DNA from: Peptococcaceae bacterium BRH_c23
Lineage (GTDB): Bacteria > Bacillota_B > Desulfitobacteriia > Desulfitobacteriales > Desulfitobacteriaceae
Reading direction: 5' to 3'
NCBI GenBank assembly: GCA_000961805.1
Contig: LADV01000097.1
Span: 1-45,663 of the forward strand
DNA: 45,663 bases
Both the position numbers and the translations under genes were made by a program. This document shows, in pieces, positions 40,125-45,663 of the stretch; within the stretch, counting starts at the first letter, position 1, and every line of letters begins with the position of its first letter. The notes below the pieces were generated by a model. That model was not told the DNA's origin. It did no database searches and worked only from the letters and a program-made list of their open reading frames with translations.

Positions 40125-42011
40125 ATGAAACTCAAAAAAACCGATGCCTTGAATGCATTACAAGCTCAAAGTCTTAAACTCCTTGAATCACGGCAGGCTA
40201 TCGACTCTCTTAGCCCTGAAAGCGCCCAAGGTCTGGTTCGGCATGTTATGGTCTGTGGAGGACCTGGTTGCCACTCTTCGGGCAGTCCTAGAATCGCTGA
40301 ACGTCTCAAAGAAGAACTGAGCAGACTGGGATTGTCTGAACAGATCAAAGTCTTCCAACCCGGCTGTTTTGGTTTTTGCGAAAAGGGTCCGATGATCGAA
40401 ATTTTCCCCGATAACGTAACTTATTGTGAAGTCTCGGCAGAAGACGTAAGCACCATCGTCGAAGAACACTTCCTACAGGGAAAGCTGGTAGAACACCTTC
40501 TTTTTATGGATCCGAACACCAAAGAGCGTTTCGCTACCAATATTCCTTTTTATGATGGACAACTGCGCATAGCCCTACGTAACGTCGGATATATTGCCCC
40601 AGAAAATATTCTTGAGTATATTGCTGCGGACGGCTACCAAGCCTTAGCTAAAGTTCTTTTTCAGATGACACCGATGGAGGTCATTGACGTCCTTAAAGTC
40701 AGTGGACTGCGGGGACGTGGCGGTGCTGGTTTTCCCACGGGTGCAAAATGGGAATTTACGCACCAAAGTCAGGCTGATCAACGATATATCATTTGCAATG
40801 CCGACGAAGGGGATCCGGGTGCCTTTATGGATCGCTCTGTCTTGGAAGGTGACCCCCATAGCGTTTTAGAGGCTATGCTCATAGCGGGGGCTGCGATTGG
40901 AGCTTCCGAAGGATTTATTTATGTCCGGGCAGAATACCCTGCGGCGATTCACCGGTTACAAGTTGCCATTGTGCAGGCGCGAGACTACGGCTTACTAGGA
41001 AAAGGGATTTTAGGCAGTGATTTTAGCTTTAACATTGAGCTTAAATACGGAGCTGGGGCCTTTGTCTGTGGTGAAGAAACGGCACTGATCCATTCTATCG
41101 AAGGGGCCAGGGGGGAACCGACTGTCAAACCTCCGTTTCCCGCGGAGAAGGGATTGTGGGGTAAACCAACCTGTGTCAACAATGTGGAAACCTTGGCTAA
41201 TATCCCCCCCATAATTTTAAAGGGAGCAGAGTGGTTTGCCGGGATTGGCACGGAAAAAAGCAAAGGTACCAAAGTCTTTGCCTTAGCAGGTAAAGTGAAT
41301 AATGTAGGGCTTGTGGAAGTCCCGATGGGGACAACCCTCCGGCAAATAATTTTTGACATTGGCGGAGGTATTAAGCAACATAAAACGTTTAAAGCAGCAC
41401 AAACTGGAGGCCCCTCTGGTGGATGTATTCCGACTAAGTATTTAGATTCCCCGATTGATTACGAATCCTTAGCCGCTATCGGCTCCATGATGGGATCTGG
41501 TGGGCTGATTGTCTTAGATGAAGACGATTGCATGGTCAATATCGCCAAGTTCTTCCAAGAATTCACGATGGATGAATCCTGTGGTCGCTGTACGGCTTGC
41601 CGGGTTGGTACCAAGCGTCTTTATGAAATCCTGACCAAGATCACGGATGGCAGAGGCACGTTAGAGGATTTGGCTAATATGGAGAAACTCTGTCATATCA
41701 TCAAGGATACTGCCCTATGCGGTTTAGGGCAAAGTGCACCCAATCCCATCCTTTCCACCTTAAAGTATTTCCGAGAAGAATATATTGCCCATGTTGTTGA
41801 CAAAACCTGTCCGGCTGGCGTTTGTAAGAGCTTGTTAAAATATGAAATCACAGATAAGTGTGTAGGGTGTACCCTCTGCGTTAAGAAATGTCCTATGCAT
41901 TGCATCGCTGGCTCAGCCAAAAAGCGCCACATCATCGACCAAGAACGTTGCTTAAAATGTGGGGCATGTATGGAACAATGCCGTGTCATTGGCGCCATCG
42001 TCTGCCATTAA
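40125..42011 (+). CDS. hydB: [FeFe] hydrogenase NuoF-like NADH/FMN subunit
   Basis: A 628-residue protein. Residues about 35-125 are a thioredoxin-like [2Fe-2S] domain (VCGGPGCHSSG, QPGCFGFCEKGP). The NuoF core has the NADH/FMN motif GLRGRGGAGFPTGAKWEF near 205 and YIICNADEGDPGAFMDR. The [4Fe-4S] motif is SCGRCTACRVGTKR. The C terminus adds a dicluster ferredoxin (CVGCTLCVKKCP, CLKCGACMEQC). This layout and length match HydB of bifurcating hydrogenases. GAAGGAAGGG precedes the ATG and hydA follows after 24 bases. Confidence 0.93.
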   Translation: MKLKKTDALNALQAQSLKLLESRQAIDSLSPESAQGLVRHVMVCGGPGCHSSGSPRIAERLKEELSRLGLSEQIKVFQPGCFGFCEKGPMIEIFPDNVTYCEVSAEDVSTIVEEHFLQGKLVEHLLFMDPNTKERFATNIPFYDGQLRIALRNVGYIAPENILEYIAADGYQALAKVLFQMTPMEVIDVLKVSGLRGRGGAGFPTGAKWEFTHQSQADQRYIICNADEGDPGAFMDRSVLEGDPHSVLEAMLIAGAAIGASEGFIYVRAEYPAAIHRLQVAIVQARDYGLLGKGILGSDFSFNIELKYGAGAFVCGEETALIHSIEGARGEPTVKPPFPAEKGLWGKPTCVNNVETLANIPPIILKGAEWFAGIGTEKSKGTKVFALAGKVNNVGLVEVPMGTTLRQIIFDIGGGIKQHKTFKAAQTGGPSGGCIPTKYLDSPIDYESLAAIGSMMGSGGLIVLDEDDCMVNIAKFFQEFTMDESCGRCTACRVGTKRLYEILTKITDGRGTLEDLANMEKLCHIIKDTALCGLGQSAPNPILSTLKYFREEYIAHVVDKTCPAGVCKSLLKYEITDKCVGCTLCVKKCPMHCIAGSAKKRHIIDQERCLKCGACMEQCRVIGAIVCH

Positions 42012-42035
42012 GGTATCCCTGAAGGAGGACTCCAT

Positions 42036-43778
42036 ATGGATATTCAACTAACGATCAACGACATTTCCCTGACAGTACCGGAAGGAATGTCCATTTTAGA
42101 CGCCGCCCGAACCATCAACATAGATATTCCCACCTTATGCTACCTAAAGCTTAACGAAATGCATTACAACAATAACATCGCTTCCTGCCGAATCTGTGTG
42201 GTCGAAGTCGAGGGTCGACGCAATTTGGCCTCCTCCTGTTCAACCCCAGTGTCGAAGGGAATGGTTGTTAAAACTGATTCGCTACGTGCTATCCAGGCTA
42301 GACGAGCCATGGTGGAACTTCTGCTTTCTGACCACCCTAAATCTTGTTTGACCTGTGCAAAAAACCAAGACTGCGACCTCCAATCCTTAGCGGCGGAATT
42401 AGGCGTACGCCATATCTCCTATGAAGGGGAAGAATCTGAGTTTGAAATCGACAGATCGAGTTCTTCCATTGTTCGAGATCCTAACAAATGTATTCGCTGC
42501 CGACGCTGCGAAACAATGTGCAACGAAGTACAGACTGTAGGTGTTTACTCTGCCGTAGGGCGTGGTTTTGAAACGGTGGTTAAAACGGCCTTCGATTTAT
42601 CCCTTAGTAAAACTGCTTGCACGTTCTGCGGACAATGTATTGCGGTATGTCCCACTGGAGCATTGACTGAGCTGGATCAGGTCGACAAAGTTTGGAAGGC
42701 TCTCAACGATCCCAATCAATTTGTCGTTGTCCAGACAGCTCCTGCCGTACGGGTCGCTCTGGGGGAGGGATTCGGTTTAGAGCCGGGGACGATTGTTACG
42801 GGCAAAATGGTGGCTGCTCTTCGGAGGCTTGGTTTTGACCGCGTCTTTGATACGGATTTTGCGGCTGACCTGACGATTATGGAGGAAGCAACAGAGCTTG
42901 TTCACCGCATACAACATGGCGGACGTCTGCCTCTTCTGACAAGTTGCTGCCCCGCTTGGGTTAAATTCTTCGAACATCAATTCCCGGATCTCTTAGACAT
43001 TCCTTCAACCTGTAAATCCCCTCATGAAATGTTAGGGGTCTTGATTAAAAGTTATTATGCGAGAACCCTGGGAATTGATCCAAAAACCATTACCGTTGTC
43101 TCTGTCATGCCCTGTGTTGCTAAAAAATACGAAGCGGCCCGTCCTGAACTCTCGCAAGGGGCAGAAACCGCAGATGTGGACATCGTTATTACCACCCGTG
43201 AACTTGCTCGCATGATCCGCGAAGCCAGCATTCATTTTGATCACCTCAAAGACCAAGAGTTTGATCATCCCTTAGGGGAATCGACCGGTGCTTCCGTAAT
43301 TTTCGGCACAACAGGCGGAGTTCTCGAAGCCGCCTTGCGGACAGCCTATGAGGTACTCACCGGTGAAACTCTGGAGAAAGTGGAGTTTGAGGCTCTCCGA
43401 GGAATGGCTGGACTTAAGGAAGCGGTCATCCCGATCAAGGGACGGGATTATCGAATTGCGGTCATTCATGGTCTGGGTAATGCTCGTACTGTCCTTGAAA
43501 GAATCCAAGCCGGGGAAACCAATTACGACGTTATAGAAATCATGGCTTGCCCAGGAGGGTGTATCGGAGGCGGAGGACAACCCTATCATCATGGAAACCT
43601 AGAAATTCTTTCATTACGAGCCGGAGCTTTATACCGTGAAGACCGCGCCAAGCCCTTGCGCAAGTCGCACGAAAATCCGGCCATTATAGGTCTGTATAAA
43701 GATTATTTGGGCGAACCATACGGAGAAAGAGCGCATCAATTGTTGCACACCACCTATACGGCACGTAAGAAAATCTAG
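42036..43778 (+). CDS. hydA: [FeFe] hydrogenase catalytic subunit
   Basis: A 580-residue protein. Domains in order: an N-terminal [2Fe-2S] domain (CYLKLNEMHYNNNIASCRIC); a His-ligated [4Fe-4S] motif HPKSCLTCAKNQDC; two [4Fe-4S] motifs CIRCRRCETMC and CTFCGQCIAVCP; then the H-cluster domain with L1 LTSCCPAWVKFFE, L2 VMPCVAKKYEA and L3 MACPGGCIGGGGQP. In L1 the usual Gly after CCP is Ala. All H-cluster cysteines are present, so it should be active. With HydB and HydC it likely forms a complex that couples H2 turnover to NADH and ferredoxin. AGGAGG precedes the ATG. Confidence 0.95.
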   Translation: MDIQLTINDISLTVPEGMSILDAARTINIDIPTLCYLKLNEMHYNNNIASCRICVVEVEGRRNLASSCSTPVSKGMVVKTDSLRAIQARRAMVELLLSDHPKSCLTCAKNQDCDLQSLAAELGVRHISYEGEESEFEIDRSSSSIVRDPNKCIRCRRCETMCNEVQTVGVYSAVGRGFETVVKTAFDLSLSKTACTFCGQCIAVCPTGALTELDQVDKVWKALNDPNQFVVVQTAPAVRVALGEGFGLEPGTIVTGKMVAALRRLGFDRVFDTDFAADLTIMEEATELVHRIQHGGRLPLLTSCCPAWVKFFEHQFPDLLDIPSTCKSPHEMLGVLIKSYYARTLGIDPKTITVVSVMPCVAKKYEAARPELSQGAETADVDIVITTRELARMIREASIHFDHLKDQEFDHPLGESTGASVIFGTTGGVLEAALRTAYEVLTGETLEKVEFEALRGMAGLKEAVIPIKGRDYRIAVIHGLGNARTVLERIQAGETNYDVIEIMACPGGCIGGGGQPYHHGNLEILSLRAGALYREDRAKPLRKSHENPAIIGLYKDYLGEPYGERAHQLLHTTYTARKKI

Positions 43779-44114
43779 TCAGTAACTGGATTAGCTCGAA
43801 TGATACAGTGGGGGTCTCAGTCGACTCTCGCTGTATTATCATCAATTGTGTGAGCTATGTGAGGCGTAAAAAGCATACATAATAGGGCTTTGGAATGGAA
43901 ACATTTTATAATATCGAGCGTCTTTGTTCATGTGATTGAATAACTTGATATATAATAGAAGTATCTGTTGTGCTGGAGGTTTCTGACACAATGGATCTAT
44001 AGCATACTTTTACCTGATTGTAAGGAATTTTCTGAGCAAAAGGAGAAGGGTTAATCACTAAGGGGCCTTCTTACTATTTGTAGAAGGCTTTTTTTATTCT
44101 GGAGGAAACATAAG
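43779..44114. other. Intergenic region between hydA and the maturation genes
   Basis: It holds an imperfect hairpin at 43798-43846 (AATGATACAG against CTGTATTATCATC), a possible -10 TATAAT at 43951-43956 without a clear -35, and the terminator-like hairpin at 44065-44096. Confidence 0.5.
44065..44096 (+). terminator. Terminator or attenuator ahead of the TM1266-type gene
   Basis: GCCTTCT (44065-44071) pairs with AGAAGGC (44082-44088) and is followed by seven T. It lies only 19 bases before the next ATG, so it may attenuate the maturation genes. Confidence 0.75.
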
Positions 44115-44369
44115 ATGAAGAAGAGAATAGGGGTTATAGGCATAGTTATTGAAGAATTTGAAAGCGCTAATAGGGTTAATGAGACTTTACACGATTTAGC
44201 GGGCATCATAATTGGCAGAATGGGTATCCCTTGTCCGGAGAGGGGCATATCAATTATCTCCTTGATCGTGGAGGGAACCTCGGATGAAATTAGTGCTATG
44301 ACGGGTAAATTAGGGAAAATTAAAGGGGTTAATGTTAAATCAGCCTTAACTAAAAAATTGGAGGATTGA
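44115..44369 (+). CDS. TM1266-type protein of the [FeFe] hydrogenase system
   Basis: An 84-residue ACT-like protein: MKKRIGVIGIVIEEFESANR, NETLHDLAGIIIGRMGIPCP and ISIISLIVEGTSDEISAMTG. This is the small family annotated as a putative regulator of the iron-only hydrogenase system, usually beside the maturase genes. The start follows TGGAGG. It is two bases from hydG, so the two are co-translated. The exact role is not known. Confidence 0.88.
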   Translation: MKKRIGVIGIVIEEFESANRVNETLHDLAGIIIGRMGIPCPERGISIISLIVEGTSDEISAMTGKLGKIKGVNVKSALTKKLED

Positions 44370-44371
44370 CG

Positions 44372-45663
44372 ATGAAAGAGTATTCGGCGAAGGACTTTAT
44401 TATTGATGAAGAAATTCAGAGTTCTATGGAAGAAGGACAGGGTAAGGCCAACGATAAAAACTGTGTAAGCGCAATTCTTGAAAAGGCCAAGACTTGTCAA
44501 GGATTAACGCATAGAGAGGCAGCCGTGCTCTTAAATATAGAGGATAAAAACGTTCTGGCAGAAATGTTTAAGAGCGCCAAAGAGATTAAGGAGAAAATTT
44601 ACGGCAAGAGAATTGTTATATTCGCCCCCCTTTATATTAGTAGTTATTGTATCAATAGCTGTGTCTATTGCGGATACCAAGCTTGTAATGAGAGTCTGAA
44701 GAGAAGTAAACTGACCATGGAACAATTGGAAGCGGAAGTGAAAATCTTAGAATCGCTAGGACACAAACGAATTGTCATAGAGGCGGGAGAAGACCCTGTT
44801 AATTGCTCCTTGGATTATGTGATTGAGTGCATTAGGAAGATATACTCCTTGAAGTTTGATAATGGAAGTATTAGACGAATAAATATCAACGTCGCGGCTA
44901 CGACCGTAGAGGATTATCGACGCTTAAAAGAGGCAGATATCGGTACCTATACTTTATTTCAGGAGACGTATAATCAGGAAATTTATGAAAAAATGCATCC
45001 TACAGGTCCCAAACATAATTACAATTGGCATACTACGGCCATGGATAGAGCCATGGAAGCTGGAATTGGAGATGTCGGGATTGGCGTATTATATGGTTTA
45101 TATGACTATAAATACGAAACCATAGCCCTGCTGATGCATGCTGAACATCTCGAGGAAGCCTTCGGCGTTGGGCCACATACCATTTCAGTTCCTAGATTGA
45201 GAGCCGCTGAGGGAGTGGATCTGAGTGATCTGCCTTATCTTGTTGAGGATGATGACTTTAAAAAGATAGTTGCTGTTTTGAGGTTGGCTGTTCCCTATAC
45301 CGGAATGATTCTCTCGACAAGAGAAGAAGTTGGTTTTAGGGAAGAGGTGTTAGCCTTAGGAATTTCTCAGATTAGTGCGGGTTCTTGCACAGGAGTAGGC
45401 GCATACTCGAAGGAACATGGAATCAATAATACGGAAGAAAAACCACAATTTGAAGTGGCAGATCATCGTTCACCGATGGAAGTCATTAAGAGTTTATGTG
45501 TTAGTGGTTATGTACCAAGTTACTGTACGGCCTGCTATAGAGAAGGAAGAACCGGGGATCGGTTTATGGTCTTGGCTAAGGCCGGCCAAATAGGTAATGT
45601 TTGTCAACCCAATGCGTTACTTACCTTTAGGGAATTTCTCCTAGATTACGCCGATGATGAGCT
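44372..45663 (+). CDS. hydG: [FeFe] hydrogenase H-cluster maturase HydG, cut by the window end
   Basis: The frame is open from ATG 44372 to the last base, giving 430 residues. The radical SAM motif is CINSCVYCGY near residue 90. AGEDPVNC, LFQETYNQEIYEKMHPTGPK and GIGVLYGLYDYKYE follow the HydG pattern. The C-terminal second cluster motif is CTACYREGRTGDRF followed by GNVCQPNALLTF. HydG is known to cleave tyrosine to make the CO and CN ligands of the H-cluster. About 40 residues are missing at the right edge. GGAGG lies just ahead of the ATG, inside the previous gene's end. Confidence 0.95.
   Translation, partial: MKEYSAKDFIIDEEIQSSMEEGQGKANDKNCVSAILEKAKTCQGLTHREAAVLLNIEDKNVLAEMFKSAKEIKEKIYGKRIVIFAPLYISSYCINSCVYCGYQACNESLKRSKLTMEQLEAEVKILESLGHKRIVIEAGEDPVNCSLDYVIECIRKIYSLKFDNGSIRRININVAATTVEDYRRLKEADIGTYTLFQETYNQEIYEKMHPTGPKHNYNWHTTAMDRAMEAGIGDVGIGVLYGLYDYKYETIALLMHAEHLEEAFGVGPHTISVPRLRAAEGVDLSDLPYLVEDDDFKKIVAVLRLAVPYTGMILSTREEVGFREEVLALGISQISAGSCTGVGAYSKEHGINNTEEKPQFEVADHRSPMEVIKSLCVSGYVPSYCTACYREGRTGDRFMVLAKAGQIGNVCQPNALLTFREFLLDYADDE

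Noticed and set aside
44051..44500. 149-residue minus-strand frame over the TM1266-type gene
   Set aside because: It is antisense to two well-supported genes and resembles no family.

Overview
The window reads as chromosomal DNA of an anaerobic, spore-forming-type Firmicute of the Peptococcaceae (Desulfosporosinus/Desulfitobacterium-like). This is an inference from gene content: ferredoxin-dependent 2-oxoacid oxidoreductase, trimeric [FeFe] hydrogenase with HydG, a Rieske/cytochrome b complex with a c-type heme on the b subunit, flavodiiron protein, CODH-family protein, strong AGGAGG ribosome binding sites and GTG/TTG starts. No rRNA, tRNA or CRISPR array was seen.

Layout. 1-2.7 kb: the 3' end of an alanine/Na+ symporter, a decayed MacB-type ABC transporter, and a Cys-rich pentapeptide-repeat protein. 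2.9-12.0 kb: a sigma-54 activator of the PrpR type, then a -24/-12 promoter and an operon encoding a four-subunit 2-oxoacid:ferredoxin oxidoreductase (delta, alpha, beta, gamma), a LeuC-type Fe-S hydro-lyase without its small subunit, a GlcD-type flavoprotein and a GlcF-type Fe-S protein. 12.0-18.0 kb: a second -24/-12 promoter driving a TRAP carboxylate transporter (dctP, dctQ, dctM), with a convergent CitA/DcuS-CitB/DcuR-type two-component system. Together these look like an uptake and oxidation route for a hydroxy- or oxo-carboxylic acid whose electrons go to ferredoxin; the substrate cannot be read from sequence.

18.3-24.1 kb: the most unusual locus. A CooF-like ferredoxin, an intact carbon-monoxide-dehydrogenase homologue that keeps the four B-cluster cysteines but has lost the D-cluster cysteines and all C-cluster ligands, a ferredoxin-domain protein of unknown function, an unknown protein with C-terminal cysteines, an FAD/NAD oxidoreductase, and a zinc-type alcohol dehydrogenase. 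It looks like a redox assembly built on a catalytically dead CODH scaffold.

24.3-31.8 kb: a DUF3786-like protein, a membrane metallophosphoesterase, a Fur-boxed iron-uptake cluster (two feoA, an internally deleted feoB, a Cys-rich small membrane protein, a DUF2325 protein), an HD-GYP protein, a flavodiiron protein, and a GGDEF gene broken by one in-frame stop. 32.0-37.6 kb (minus strand): response regulator and 7TM histidine kinase, c-type cytochrome lipoprotein, Rieske protein and cytochrome b, flanked by scars of a second, mostly deleted copy of the same locus and by an ethylbenzene-dehydrogenase-type fragment. 38.0-45.7 kb: a membrane one-component regulator (sensor + HAMP fused directly to a CitB-type HTH), the hydCBA hydrogenase operon, a TM1266-type protein and the start of hydG, cut by the window end.
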